A DNA stretch of 64,000 bases. Origin: Corynebacterium crudilactis. GTDB lineage: Bacteria > Actinomycetota > Actinomycetes > Mycobacteriales > Mycobacteriaceae. How positions within the stretch are numbered: position 1 is the stretch's first letter; each line of letters starts with the position of its first letter. The stretch covers positions 633,358 through 697,357 of the forward strand of contig NZ_CP015622.1 in NCBI RefSeq assembly GCF_001643015.1. Reading direction: 5' to 3'. A model generated the notes under the pieces. The model had not been told where the DNA came from and did no database searches. It saw only the letters and a program-made list of their open reading frames with translations. The position numbers and the translations under genes are program-made. This document shows, in pieces, positions 28,798 through 37,930 of this stretch.

Positions 28798-29448
28798 TTA
28801 AAGTATGCAGAGCGGAGTGGCGGTGTTTAAGCCGCCTGTTGCTGGGACTGTAATGAATGCGCATGGCCACCATCCACGGTTTTCCGTGATGTTACGAATG
28901 TGAGACCATTGTTCACTGCTGAGGGTCGGTGTACGGGAAAGTATGAATCCTGAGGAGCGGCTTGGGCTGCCGACGATCGCCAGTGAATAGTCATCTTCGA
29001 TATAGGTCACGCGGTAGTTTGCCTGATTGTCTTCACTCTGAAATGGAACGCCGGGGAAACTAACCTTTAGTGAAGCATTGGAAACTACTTTAGCGCTGCC
29101 TTCAATGACTGACGGTCCAAAAAGGGTGCCACAGCTGTTAGTCACGGAGATTGTACTTGAGTCGATCATGCCATATTCGGCGGTAGTGTCATGGGAGCAC
29201 TGTAGTGAGTATGGCTGGGGAATGGCTGCTATTTGGTACCACGTGCCTTGGTAGCGTTCGAGGTCAATGCTGTTCTCAACTTCAGGCAGGGCTTGGTTTT
29301 CGGGTACTGAACTTAGGTTAGATACCTGCGAGGAGCCACCTGCAAGTCGTCCACCATCAAAAATGTCTTGGGCGTGTGCCGTGGCTATTCCGAAAATTGA
29401 AATGGCTGAGAGTAGTGCTGTGGTGACAAGTTTGCTTGAAATGCGCAT
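28798..29448 (-). CDS. Secreted lipocalin (Blc-like)
   Basis: 216 residues with a Sec signal peptide cleaved after about AHA (residue 26). The lipocalin domain begins LERYQGTWYQIAAIPQPYS, carrying the G-x-W signature, and has SNASLKVSFPGVPF and YRVTYIEDDYSLAIVGSP strands with a late ILSRTP segment, as in bacterial lipocalins. There is no lipobox, so it should be free outside the membrane. Lipocalins bind hydrophobic ligands; next to crtR it may handle carotenoids or oxidised lipids, which is only context-based inference. Cysteines at about 84 and 106, and near the C-terminus, could form disulfides. Confidence 0.88.
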   Translation of the reverse strand: MRISSKLVTTALLSAISIFGIATAHAQDIFDGGRLAGGSSQVSNLSSVPENQALPEVENSIDLERYQGTWYQIAAIPQPYSLQCSHDTTAEYGMIDSSTISVTNSCGTLFGPSVIEGSAKVVSNASLKVSFPGVPFQSEDNQANYRVTYIEDDYSLAIVGSPSRSSGFILSRTPTLSSEQWSHIRNITENRGWWPCAFITVPATGGLNTATPLCIL

Positions 29449-29592
29449 AAACTAAATCCTTTCTTTATGTTTATATTAACTCAAGAGTTACTACTGCTAA
29501 AAGTATAGTACGTAGTTGTAGATGAGTGAAGAATTTCATAGAAATCGCAATTGATTCCCGAAAGACCCAAGAGAAAAATCGCACGATTTGCC

Positions 29593-29598
29593 TATACT
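29593..29598 (+). promoter_or_regulatory. -10 box for a leaderless SDR transcript
   Basis: TATACT lies 7 bp before ATG 29606 with no ribosome site between, so transcription should start at the A of the start codon. Confidence 0.6.
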
Positions 29599-29605
29599 TG
29601 CGCTC

Positions 29606-31129
29606 ATGGATAATCAACTTCGCCCCACTTTGCATTATCAAGCTAAAAACCCGCACCAGCGAGTACTGGTCACCGGTGCGACAGGCTACATTGGCGGCAG
29701 GTTGATTACTGAATTACTTGCTGCCGGTTTCCAAGTTCGAGCCACCTCCAGGAAAAAAACAAGTCTTCAGCGCTTTGACTGGTACCAGGACGTCGAGGCA
29801 GTGGAAGCTGATCTGACTGACTCGACTGAGTTAGGTACCTTACTTAAGGATGTAGACGTTGTTTTCTATCTAGTGCATTCCATGGGAGGTAAGAATGTTG
29901 ATTTTGAAGAGCAAGAGCAACGCACTGCTGAAAATGTAATCCAAGCTGCTGATCAAGCCGGGATAAAACAGATTGTCTACCTTTCCGGCTTACACCCGCG
30001 TAATCGAAAAATAGAAGAATTATCTAAGCATATGCGCTCGCGGGAGAAAGTTGCCCAGATCTTGCTGGCTGGCCAGACACCAGCATTAATTTTAAGGGCG
30101 GCCACCATCATTGGTTCCGGTTCTGCATCTTTTGAAATAATTCGTCATCTCACGGAGCGTTTGCCTAGGATGATTGCGCCTCAGTGGATCACTAACCAGA
30201 TTGAACCTCTAGCGATACGTGATGTCCTGCATTACTTGATCTCGGCGGTCGATTTAGCAAATCCAGTCAACCACTCCTGCGATATCGGGTGTGGTAAATC
30301 CTATGAATTTGCGGAACTATTGCGTATCTATGCTGATGTCCGAGGGCTGAAACGTCATGTGAATTCAGTTCCCCTCAACCTGCCTATGGATAAGCTGTCT
30401 GGCCTGTGGATTAGTTTAGTTACACCTGTTCCATATCAACTGTCTTTTCCATTGGCGCAATCAATGGCAGAAGATGCCGTCACCGAAGAGCACAGCATCA
30501 AAGATATTATTCCAGATCCACCCGATGGATTTATTGAGTATCGGGAAGCAGTAGAACTGGCGTTAGCTGCGGAATCTGACCGTGGAGTCCCAACGTCCTG
30601 GGACCGTAGTTGGACCATACAACAGCCGTGGGCCAGCCAGCCGACTGATCCAGAGTGGGCAGGTAAATCAGTTTATGAAGATGTCCGCACGGAAGATACT
30701 GATCTTCAAGCAGCTCAAGTCTGGCCGATTATTGAAGGTTTGGGTGGCGCTAACGGCTGGCATTCTGCACCATTGCTATGGCGACTAAGAGGTATCGCTG
30801 ACCGACTCATTGGTGGCCCAGGCCTGGGCGGACGGCGGGATCCCCGGCATTTGAAACTTGGTGATCGCATCGATTGGTGGCGTGTCACTGAAATCGATCC
30901 ACCGAATAGATTAGTGCTCACCGCAGAGATGAAAGTAGATGGCGACGCTTGGCTTATCCTTGAAGTCAAGGACAATGAAGGCGGCGGATGTACTTATACC
31001 CAGCGCGCAGTGTTCGAACCAAAGGGGCTGCCCGGTTACCTCTATTGGTGGGTTGTCTCACCTTTCCATGCGATTATATTTCCTTATATGCGTTCGAATA
31101 TTTTGAAAGCTGCGCATAAACTTATTTAA
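29606..31129 (+). CDS. NAD(P)-dependent SDR epimerase fused to a DUF2867 domain
   Basis: 507 residues. The N-terminal atypical SDR domain (VLVTGATGYIGGRLI nucleotide motif near residue 20) covers about 300 residues; the rest is a DUF2867 domain (LGDRIDWWRVTEIDPPNRLVL ... RAVFEPKGLPGYLYWW) resembling START-like lipid-binding folds. This two-domain type is widespread near carotenoid and photolyase genes, and a redox or stress role is suspected, but the substrate is unknown. The start is ATG 29606 (leaderless promoter); the 3' end overlaps the convergent photolyase gene by 8 bp. Confidence 0.85.
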   Translation: MDNQLRPTLHYQAKNPHQRVLVTGATGYIGGRLITELLAAGFQVRATSRKKTSLQRFDWYQDVEAVEADLTDSTELGTLLKDVDVVFYLVHSMGGKNVDFEEQEQRTAENVIQAADQAGIKQIVYLSGLHPRNRKIEELSKHMRSREKVAQILLAGQTPALILRAATIIGSGSASFEIIRHLTERLPRMIAPQWITNQIEPLAIRDVLHYLISAVDLANPVNHSCDIGCGKSYEFAELLRIYADVRGLKRHVNSVPLNLPMDKLSGLWISLVTPVPYQLSFPLAQSMAEDAVTEEHSIKDIIPDPPDGFIEYREAVELALAAESDRGVPTSWDRSWTIQQPWASQPTDPEWAGKSVYEDVRTEDTDLQAAQVWPIIEGLGGANGWHSAPLLWRLRGIADRLIGGPGLGGRRDPRHLKLGDRIDWWRVTEIDPPNRLVLTAEMKVDGDAWLILEVKDNEGGGCTYTQRAVFEPKGLPGYLYWWVVSPFHAIIFPYMRSNILKAAHKLI

Positions 31130-32573
31130 TTGCCGTGTAGGCGTCTAAGGCGATTTGACGGGACTCTTTCAGATCTACGATGGGATCCGGATAGGCCGGT
31201 GTTCCATATTCGGGTATCCAGCGACGAATATAGGTTTCATCTGGATCAAATTTTTTCGCTTGGGTGGCAGGATTAAAAATACGGAAATAAGGAGAAGCAT
31301 CATCTCCGCTGCCAGCGGCCCATTGCCAGTTAAAAGCATTAGAAGCAGGATCAGCATCTACTAGAGTTTCCCAAAACCATTCTTCGCCATGACGCCAATG
31401 GATCTGGAGATTCTTGGTTAAAAAACTAGCTACTACCATTCTGGCGCGATTGTGCATTGATCCGGTGGACCACAATTCTCGCATGCCCGCATCGACTAGC
31501 GGAATTCCTGTTTTTCCTGCACGCCATGCTGCTAAATCCTCATGGAATTGGTCAGCCTTGGTGGAAGTAAGAGGGGTGGATGGAGTGTTAAGTTTATCTT
31601 TTTCACTCGGGTCCCAGGACCATCCGAAACGATTAAATTGCGTACGAACGTTTTGCGTGTCCATGTGCGGCAGGGCGTAAAGTCGATGCCACGCAAAATC
31701 TCTCCAGAGAAGTTCTTTAAGAAATAACTCAGTTCCTTCAGAGTCTATTGCTGCAGTCTCTGCCCACACGCGGTGGATGCTGATCTCACCAAATCTTAGA
31801 TGAGCAGATAATTTACTCGTAGCGGATCGAGCTAAGCTGTCTCGAGCTTGCGGGTAGTCCTGTAGATGTTCCAAAAAATCAAAGAGTTTTTCCGAAGCAT
31901 TTTTTTCACCGGGAGCACAGTCCTTAACTAACTTTGTCGCCCAAAAAGGTTGCTCTATTTCTGGAATGCTTGGCAGCTCTACATGCTCTGGCCCTGTTAA
32001 GTGAGAGGGGACAGACACATTGTTTGTAGCAGTTTCATAGGCATTTGCTCTGGCTACTTCCCATGCTGCTTTAGAAAAAGGGGTATATACCTTGTAGGGA
32101 GTTCCAGTAGCGGTGCTGACTTCCCAAGGTTCAGTGAGTAAAAAACCTGGGTGGCTATGCACTTCAAGCCCCTGCTCGCGGAGATTTTTTTTGAGAGTGG
32201 CATCTACTTCACACAACGGTTGATGATAGCGTCGATTCCATGTGACGGCTTTGACTTCTATCTCGGATACTATTTTCGGCAGTATTTCAAGCGGGTTACC
32301 GATACGTCGTAGCAAAGGTACTCCGTAAGAAGAAAGATCTTGGGCTAAAGCATTAAGGCTTTGTTCCCGCCACCATCGTGCTGCGGCCCCAATGCTGCGA
32401 TTGATGGTTTCGTCAATGAAGAGTCCAATAACAGGGCCATGATCAGCAGCCCATTTTAAGGCAGCATTATCACTTAGTCGGAGGTCATCGCGGAACCATA
32501 GAAGGGTGGGAGAGCTTTGTGGATCATGTATAGCTAATGAGTTTAAAATAAACACGCTTGCGTTTGCATTCAT
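31122..32573 (-). CDS. phr: Deoxyribodipyrimidine photolyase
   Basis: Light-driven repair of cyclobutane pyrimidine dimers. The 483-residue protein has the N-terminal antenna domain (LLWFRDDLRLSDNAAL) and the FAD domain with GIPLVDAGMRELWSTG, MHNRARMVVASFLTKNL and NAFNWQWAAGSG, including the Trp residues used for electron transfer. Start ATG 32573 lacks a good ribosome site; only 24 bp separate it from the divergent crtX start, so the promoters must overlap. Location beside photoprotective pigment genes suggests a common light-stress function. Confidence 0.94.
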   Translation of the reverse strand: MNANASVFILNSLAIHDPQSSPTLLWFRDDLRLSDNAALKWAADHGPVIGLFIDETINRSIGAAARWWREQSLNALAQDLSSYGVPLLRRIGNPLEILPKIVSEIEVKAVTWNRRYHQPLCEVDATLKKNLREQGLEVHSHPGFLLTEPWEVSTATGTPYKVYTPFSKAAWEVARANAYETATNNVSVPSHLTGPEHVELPSIPEIEQPFWATKLVKDCAPGEKNASEKLFDFLEHLQDYPQARDSLARSATSKLSAHLRFGEISIHRVWAETAAIDSEGTELFLKELLWRDFAWHRLYALPHMDTQNVRTQFNRFGWSWDPSEKDKLNTPSTPLTSTKADQFHEDLAAWRAGKTGIPLVDAGMRELWSTGSMHNRARMVVASFLTKNLQIHWRHGEEWFWETLVDADPASNAFNWQWAAGSGDDASPYFRIFNPATQAKKFDPDETYIRRWIPEYGTPAYPDPIVDLKESRQIALDAYTAIK

Positions 32574-32597
32574 CCAACTGTGGAGAAAGCCAGATTT

Positions 32598-33353
32598 ATG
32601 ACAACCTCAATCCAACGCAGTATCAGTATCGTAATTCCATGTCTAAATGATGCGGTACTTCTAGAACAGTGCTTAAGCTCAATTGTTGCGCAGACTCTTC
32701 AACCTGAGGAAGTCATCGTCGTGGATAACGGTAGCACTGATAACTCAGTTGAAGTGGCAAATCGGATGGGAGCTCGAGTGGTTCATGAGCCACTTCAAGG
32801 CATCACTTGGGCTAGTGCCGCTGGATATAATTCTGCACGTGGAGATCTAATTGTCCGTTTCGACGCAGATTGTGTGATTGCTCCTGATTATCTAAGCCAA
32901 GTCAATGCCATTTGGAATCGTACAGAGGAGACACCTGGCCGCACTGTAGTTGCACTAACAGGTACCGGAAGTTTTGATATTCCTGGACGTATGGGAGAGT
33001 GGTTGGCTGCATGCTACCTAGGTGCCTACCGATGGTCCACGAAACAAGCACTAGGACACTATCCGATTTTTGGTTCGAATTCCGTTATTAGCAGGCAATG
33101 GTGGGAGGATGTAAAAGACCAAATTACGTTATCAGAAACTTTTGTGCATGAGGATATGTACTTTTCCTTCTTTGTCCGCCCACATGAGACAGTCTGGTTC
33201 CAAAAAAATTTAAAACTCATCATGCATCCACGTGCTTTGATGGGAGTCCGGCAGTCCTTTATCCGATTGGTGCGAGGATTTTATACTATTAAAATTGCTT
33301 GGAAAAGAGAACCAGTCCATCAGCGACTGGAATCTAGAAGAGATTGGACCTGA
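32598..33353 (+). CDS. crtX: Carotenoid glycosyltransferase (GT2 family) CrtX
   Basis: A 251-residue family 2 glycosyltransferase. It has the GT-A nucleotide-sugar fold: SISIVIPCLNDAVLLEQCL, EVIVVDNGSTDNS and the DxD-type metal motif RFDADCVIAPDY, with a QSFIRLVRGF membrane-association segment at the end. ATG 32598 is preceded by GGAGAAAG; an upstream GTG at 32580 lies before that site. In C. glutamicum the gene at this place glucosylates decaprenoxanthin. The symbol rests on synteny, the enzyme class on sequence. Confidence 0.85.
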   Translation: MTTSIQRSISIVIPCLNDAVLLEQCLSSIVAQTLQPEEVIVVDNGSTDNSVEVANRMGARVVHEPLQGITWASAAGYNSARGDLIVRFDADCVIAPDYLSQVNAIWNRTEETPGRTVVALTGTGSFDIPGRMGEWLAACYLGAYRWSTKQALGHYPIFGSNSVISRQWWEDVKDQITLSETFVHEDMYFSFFVRPHETVWFQKNLKLIMHPRALMGVRQSFIRLVRGFYTIKIAWKREPVHQRLESRRDWT

Positions 33354-33647
33354 CTTTTCTTTTTTTAGATTCCTAACATCCCCAACAATCTGGGGTTGGT
33401 AGCTCATCTGTTTATGGTGGTTAATCACAACACATCTCAGGGGATTAATTGCGTCTGAATCGATCAGAAAGCGCTGTAGCTCGATTCCTAGCCTATGCAA
33501 AAAGATTCAGCACAGAATTTTAGCGGCTTATAAACCCTGGTGCCTATGACTATTAGGGCTGTAGTAAGAAACATGGAAAGTCTAAGCCTAAAAGGAACTA
33601 CATTGCGTCAGTATTGACCTGCGCTTTCTTTAGAAACCGAAGATCTT

Positions 33648-33863
33648 ATGAAGCGGTACCGCAGATCCGATACGCAGAAAAGCGGTACTAAATAGCCGAA
33701 CGCGTCAAAGTATTTGCTTTGCTTATGATCGTGTCCCTTGCGATTTTTGGCTTCATTGTTTTGCACAATAACCTTTTTTGGAGCACCCTGGTGGGTTTTC
33801 TGGTCTGGTATTGGTCTTGGGGCTGTATTAGTCGTAATCGGAATTTATGAGGTCATTGTCTAA
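33648..33863 (+). pseudogene. Remnant of a small 2TM-domain-like membrane protein
   Basis: Starting at ATG 33648 (MKRYRRSDTQ) a frame stops at TAG after 15 codons. A second piece in another phase reads VKVFALLMIVSLAIFGFIVL, and a third phase reads FFGAPWWVFWSGIGLGAVLVVIGI up to TAA 33863. The Arg-rich start, two hydrophobic helices and the PWWVFW turn resemble small bacterial 2TM-domain proteins. At least one stop and one frameshift would have to be repaired, so I read this as a decayed gene. Confidence 0.4.
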
Positions 33864-33872
33864 CCAGAACCT

Positions 33873-33977
33873 ATGCTACTTATATTCCTTATTCCACTTG
33901 GCTTTGGATTCTGCTTAGGCGGTTTGGGAAATATTGCAAACTGGTTCTGGTTCGAAAAAGCCCAGGTAAATAGTTGA
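33873..33977 (+). CDS. Possible 34-residue hydrophobic peptide
   Basis: ATG 33873 opens a frame MLLIFLIPLGFGFCLGGLG... ending in a polar tail, one membrane helix. It comes 9 bp after the preceding remnant, so it may be part of the same decayed locus. No clear ribosome site; kept only as a low-confidence candidate. Confidence 0.2.
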   Translation: MLLIFLIPLGFGFCLGGLGNIANWFWFEKAQVNS

Positions 33978-33994
33978 ATTTATGAATTTTATAA

Positions 33995-36412
33995 TCAAGC
34001 CATCCGACGCCGTTTGTTCGCCAGCACGATGAGCGCACACAGCACGGATCCAGCCACCATCGCGAGAACCGTTCCGCAGGAAATATCGCCTTGCAGTGGA
34101 GCCAATGCAGAGGTACTAGTGGCGGAACTGGCAACGAATCCTCCCAAGAATCCTCCCGAAACCGCACCGATAATGGCGGCGGGCAATGAGAGCGCGATCA
34201 TTTCGATAGCCATCACAAGAATCTGGCCAGTTGATGTCAGACCGATGGTGCGCAGCAAATAGCGATCGCGGGCACGTTCAGAAATGGTGAGCGCTACTGT
34301 GTTGATCAAACCAACGGCGGCGATCGCTAAGGCCACAATGGCAAGCAGCGTGGACATCGTGGTGATGCGCGAAACCAGTTCGAAAGTGTTTTGGCGGGCG
34401 GAGAAGCCCTCGGTGATGGAGTATCGTCCGTCGAAAAGCGAAATAGTCTTGCGTACCGCTTGCGCCGTGGCGTTGTCGGGGGCCTGGTTGGCGTCGCCGT
34501 CGAGCAGGATTAGTACGTTGCGTGTGGTGCTGGGGCCGGTGGCGAGTGCTGGGTCGATCATGGAGAAGTAGTTGTCGCTGTGGAAGAGCTCGGCCTGTGT
34601 CGGGGTGTCCGCGACAGTGATGTCTGCAGCCTGGCCGGCCGGGTAAGCATCCTGGTCAGGGGCGTTTCTGCCCAAAACAAGGCCACCGATTGGTGCGCCA
34701 GTATCGCCTGCGCGCATCACGGAGACGCCGTCTTCTTCAGCGAGCATAAGCACAGAGAAGTTGCCGGAATCTTCCAACTCCACTGCTGTGGTGGCTGGCG
34801 CGATGGCGGTTTTCACGCCGTCGATGCCAGAAATTTCCTCCAACATTCCGGCCGGTATTTCCCCGTCGAGCGCGGTGACCATCAAATCGGTGCCGCCCAT
34901 GCCTTTAGCCACGGACACCAAATGCGTGCCGATATGCGCTTGGCCATGCAGAACTGCGGAGCTTAATGCGGAACCGGCAAGAATCACAGCGATCAGTGCC
35001 GCCGAACGAGATTTCTGCTTTGCTGCAAACCCCAATCCCAACTGAATAGTGGGGACGGTGCCACCCAGAATCCTGGAGATTACGTGCAATAACCAGGGCA
35101 CGAGCACCGCCGTGGCAATCAGTAACGCACACACCAAAGCGCCTGAACCGGCGATGGATAAAGCCACCGAACGCATGCCGCGGTAGTTCGAAGTTGCCCC
35201 ATAAGCCCACATTCCGCCGGCGCTCACAATGCCCGCGAGCAGCAACCACAATGCGCCGAACCAGGGGGAAGTCCGTGAAATAGCAGGCGTACTCAGTGAT
35301 TCCACCGCAGTTTTTCTGCACACGCTGTATACCGCCGGCAACGCAGCAATCACGGACATTACGACGCCGACGCCCGCGATGAGCCACATGGTGTTACTTG
35401 GTAGATCAATCACATCAATGGGCACGCGAATACCAAAACGTGTGGCATTATCCGCCAATAAACGCGCCGCCATCAACCCGGTGGGCGCACCAAAACCAGC
35501 AGCGACTACACCCAGTACACCAGCCTCAAAAATTACTGACCCTAAAATCTGCGGCGTCGATGCACCCACGGAACGAATCAGCCCAAACTCCCGAACCCGC
35601 TCACCAGTGAGCACCGAATATGCAGAAAACACCACCAAAAACGCCACGGCAGCAGCCACCGCCACAAACGCTGCGAGCAGCAAGAAATAGCGATCGCGCT
35701 GGCCTAAATAAGAATCAGCAAGCTTATCGACGTGCCCCTCCGCCGAAGCAACCACCACCGTAGCGTCGCTAAAGCTCGCAGCCTCTAGCGAGGCAGAGTC
35801 GGTTGTGGCGACCCGAAATTCGCCCCGCACGCTGGAAGAATTCCATTGTGTCAGTGCATCTGGTGAGGCCACAATGACAGGCGCGCCACCTAAAGTTTCT
35901 TGTGCCGCAGGCTCCACCACACCGACCACAAGGACATCAGTATCCTCAGTGTTTTGGGACAGCCGAATGGATACGTGCTCACCAACTTCAGGCGCATCAG
36001 GGGCGGTTGTTACTGCAATTTCACCAGGTCCTTGAGGCAATCGGCCTTCTATGATTGGCCGCCATTGCAGTGGACCTTCCGAAATTGATTGTACTGAAGT
36101 GCTGGCGTAAATCCCGTCTGATTGTTTTACAGAGGCTGCAAAATTTTGATCAAAAACCAGAGCTTCAACACCCGGTGTCGTAGCTAATTGTTGCTCAAAA
36201 GCGGCAAAAGAATCTTCGTTTTTCGCAGACACGGTAACCACAAGATCGGCGTTGTCATAGGGCTTAGCAAAAAGATCATTGACACTGGACACCAAAGAAT
36301 TTGTCAATGCAGTGGTGCTAACAGTCAACGCAACCGAAGCGAAAATCGCGAAAAACAACGAAAAATAGCGCCCACCTCGTCGCCGAAGTTGAGCAAAAGC
36401 AAGCCTGAACAT
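33995..36412 (-). CDS. ABC transporter permease with two FtsX domains (MacB/LolCE-like)
   Basis: 805 residues. An N-terminal membrane helix (YFSLFFAIFASVALTVS), a large outer domain (about 50-240) and a first FtsX bundle (about 250-450) are followed by a second outer domain (about 500-670) and a second FtsX bundle ending in a cytoplasmic NKRRRMA. This duplicated layout is typical of Gram-positive permeases that export lipids or peptides or transmit envelope stress rather than import nutrients. It begins right at the end of the ATPase gene, so the two form one operon. No two-component partner lies next to it. A GTCGAAAAGC word lies at 34430 inside the gene. Confidence 0.9.
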   Translation of the reverse strand: MFRLAFAQLRRRGGRYFSLFFAIFASVALTVSTTALTNSLVSSVNDLFAKPYDNADLVVTVSAKNEDSFAAFEQQLATTPGVEALVFDQNFAASVKQSDGIYASTSVQSISEGPLQWRPIIEGRLPQGPGEIAVTTAPDAPEVGEHVSIRLSQNTEDTDVLVVGVVEPAAQETLGGAPVIVASPDALTQWNSSSVRGEFRVATTDSASLEAASFSDATVVVASAEGHVDKLADSYLGQRDRYFLLLAAFVAVAAAVAFLVVFSAYSVLTGERVREFGLIRSVGASTPQILGSVIFEAGVLGVVAAGFGAPTGLMAARLLADNATRFGIRVPIDVIDLPSNTMWLIAGVGVVMSVIAALPAVYSVCRKTAVESLSTPAISRTSPWFGALWLLLAGIVSAGGMWAYGATSNYRGMRSVALSIAGSGALVCALLIATAVLVPWLLHVISRILGGTVPTIQLGLGFAAKQKSRSAALIAVILAGSALSSAVLHGQAHIGTHLVSVAKGMGGTDLMVTALDGEIPAGMLEEISGIDGVKTAIAPATTAVELEDSGNFSVLMLAEEDGVSVMRAGDTGAPIGGLVLGRNAPDQDAYPAGQAADITVADTPTQAELFHSDNYFSMIDPALATGPSTTRNVLILLDGDANQAPDNATAQAVRKTISLFDGRYSITEGFSARQNTFELVSRITTMSTLLAIVALAIAAVGLINTVALTISERARDRYLLRTIGLTSTGQILVMAIEMIALSLPAAIIGAVSGGFLGGFVASSATSTSALAPLQGDISCGTVLAMVAGSVLCALIVLANKRRRMA

Positions 36413-37137
36413 TAACGGCCCACCCGCAGATCTGAGGTTCCTATGATCTTGCCATCACGCATCGTGATCAACACGTCACCGCGGTGAGCTGCATCTTTAT
36501 CGTGGGTAACAAACACAAGTGACTGTCCAAAATCATCAACAATGCTGCGGAACAAATTCAACACGGCATCGCTGGTAACGGAATCCAAACTTCCTGTTGG
36601 CTCATCCGCAATGACAATATCGGGCCTAGACATCAAAGCCCTGGCAATCGCAGCACGCTGCTGCTGACCACCCGATAGTTCGCTAGGCAAATGGCGCAAA
36701 CGGTTATCAATTTTCAGCACACTGGTGATGTGTTCAAACCACTGCTTATCCACCTTTTGGTGAGCAAGCCGCAGCGGCAACAAAATGTTGTCCTTTACCG
36801 ACAAAATGGGCACCAAGTTGAAATCCTGAAACACCATGCTGATGTGCGTGCGACGCAGCTTGGCGCGTTTATTCTCTGACAAGGAACTCAACGTGATGTT
36901 GTCTTTGCTCAGCGTCACAGTGCCCGAAGTTGGCTGCGCCAAACCTGAAATACACTGCAGCAACGTTGTTTTTCCTGAGCCTGATTGTCCCATGATCGAG
37001 GTCCATTGACCCGATTGAATCTGCACAGAAATGCCATCGAGAGCCCGAACTTCCGTTGAGCCCTTCCCGTAGATCATTGTTAAATCCTGAGCTGAGAGCA
37101 CGGGTGGGGCATTGTCTGTGGCAGCGGTCAAGAGCAT
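36412..37137 (-). CDS. ABC transporter ATPase (LolD/MacB family)
   Basis: 241 residues with Walker A GQSGSGKTT, Q-loop VFQDFNLVP, signature LSGGQQQR, Walker B IVIADEPTGSLD and H-loop VTHD. The combination with a double-FtsX permease identifies a MacB/LolD-type exporter or mechanotransmitter rather than an importer. Start could be 37137 or a downstream codon near VLSAQDLTMIYG. The stop codon touches the permease start. It is separated from metI by a bidirectional terminator. Confidence 0.92.
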   Translation of the reverse strand: MLLTAATDNAPPVLSAQDLTMIYGKGSTEVRALDGISVQIQSGQWTSIMGQSGSGKTTLLQCISGLAQPTSGTVTLSKDNITLSSLSENKRAKLRRTHISMVFQDFNLVPILSVKDNILLPLRLAHQKVDKQWFEHITSVLKIDNRLRHLPSELSGGQQQRAAIARALMSRPDIVIADEPTGSLDSVTSDAVLNLFRSIVDDFGQSLVFVTHDKDAAHRGDVLITMRDGKIIGTSDLRVGR

Positions 37138-37197
37138 TCCTTTGGGCTTATCTATGGGGGGGGTGGACTAACAAGTCCACACTATATGGGCAGAGAA

Positions 37198-37237
37198 AAA
37201 CCCGCGCTGTCTACTATCCAGTAGACAGCGCGGGTTT
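37198..37237 (-). terminator. Strong terminator downstream of metI
   Basis: A perfect 18-bp stem (AAACCCGCGCTGTCTACT with its complement) and a 4-base loop ATCC, flanked by AAAAA on one side and TTTCTT on the other. It ends the metQ-metN-metI message on the minus strand just after metI and shields the next operon. Confidence 0.93.
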
Positions 37238-37252
37238 CTTACGCCAGCGAGT

Positions 37253-37930
37253 TTAGCGGCGCATGATCTTCTTGGACAGCCAGTTGCCCAGCAGCTGAGC
37301 AGCCTGAACAATGATGACGATAACCAGAACGGCAACGTACATGACTTCATTATCAAAGGCGCGGTAGCCATAAACAATGGCGAAGTCACCAAGGCCGCCG
37401 CCACCGATGTAGCCGACCATCGCAGACATATCCACGATCGCAATGAACAGGAAGGTGTAGCCAAGAACCAAAGGTCCGAGTGCTTCTGGGATGATCACAG
37501 TGCGAATTATGGTCAATGGTGCTGCACCCATGGAACGGGCAGCCTCAATGACACCTGGATCAATTGCCACAAGGTTTTGTTCCACGATGCGGGCAACAGA
37601 AAATGTTGCTGCGACCACCATGACAAAGATGCCGGCGTCTCGGCCAATGGAAGTACCCATCACCGATACGGTCAGTGGTTTCATTGCCGCGATCAAAATA
37701 ATGAAGGGGATCGGACGAACAAAGTTCACCAGCAGGTTCAAAATGCCGTAGATGACTTTGTTCTTGAGGATTCCGCCTTCACGGGTGGTGTACAGCAACA
37801 TGCCGACAGCCAAACCCAAGATGCCAGAAACGACCATGGTGATGCTGACCATCAGCAAGGTGTCGAGGATGGCGGTGGTGAATGTTGGTCCCAAACGACC
37901 CCAGTCAGCTGCGAGAATCATCTCGTTCAT
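37253..37930 (-). CDS. metI: Methionine ABC transporter permease MetI
   Basis: 225 residues, five membrane helices, BPD_transp_1 fold. The EAA loop reads EAARSMGAAPLTIIRTVIIPEALGP, contacting MetN. It moves D/L-methionine across the membrane with MetN and the lipoprotein MetQ. The start overlaps metN by 4 bp. Downstream lies a strong terminator, so it is the last gene of metQNI. Confidence 0.95.
   Translation of the reverse strand: MNEMILAADWGRLGPTFTTAILDTLLMVSITMVVSGILGLAVGMLLYTTREGGILKNKVIYGILNLLVNFVRPIPFIILIAAMKPLTVSVMGTSIGRDAGIFVMVVAATFSVARIVEQNLVAIDPGVIEAARSMGAAPLTIIRTVIIPEALGPLVLGYTFLFIAIVDMSAMVGYIGGGGLGDFAIVYGYRAFDNEVMYVAVLVIVIIVQAAQLLGNWLSKKIMRR

Larger units (their letters stand above)
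33354..33994. other. Intergenic region with gene remnants
   Basis: 641 bp between crtX and the ABC permease. The first ~290 bp hold nothing I recognise. The second half contains a frame-broken small membrane gene (33648-33863) and a 34-codon hydrophobic frame (33873-33977), each listed separately. No terminator for crtX stands out. Confidence 0.6.
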
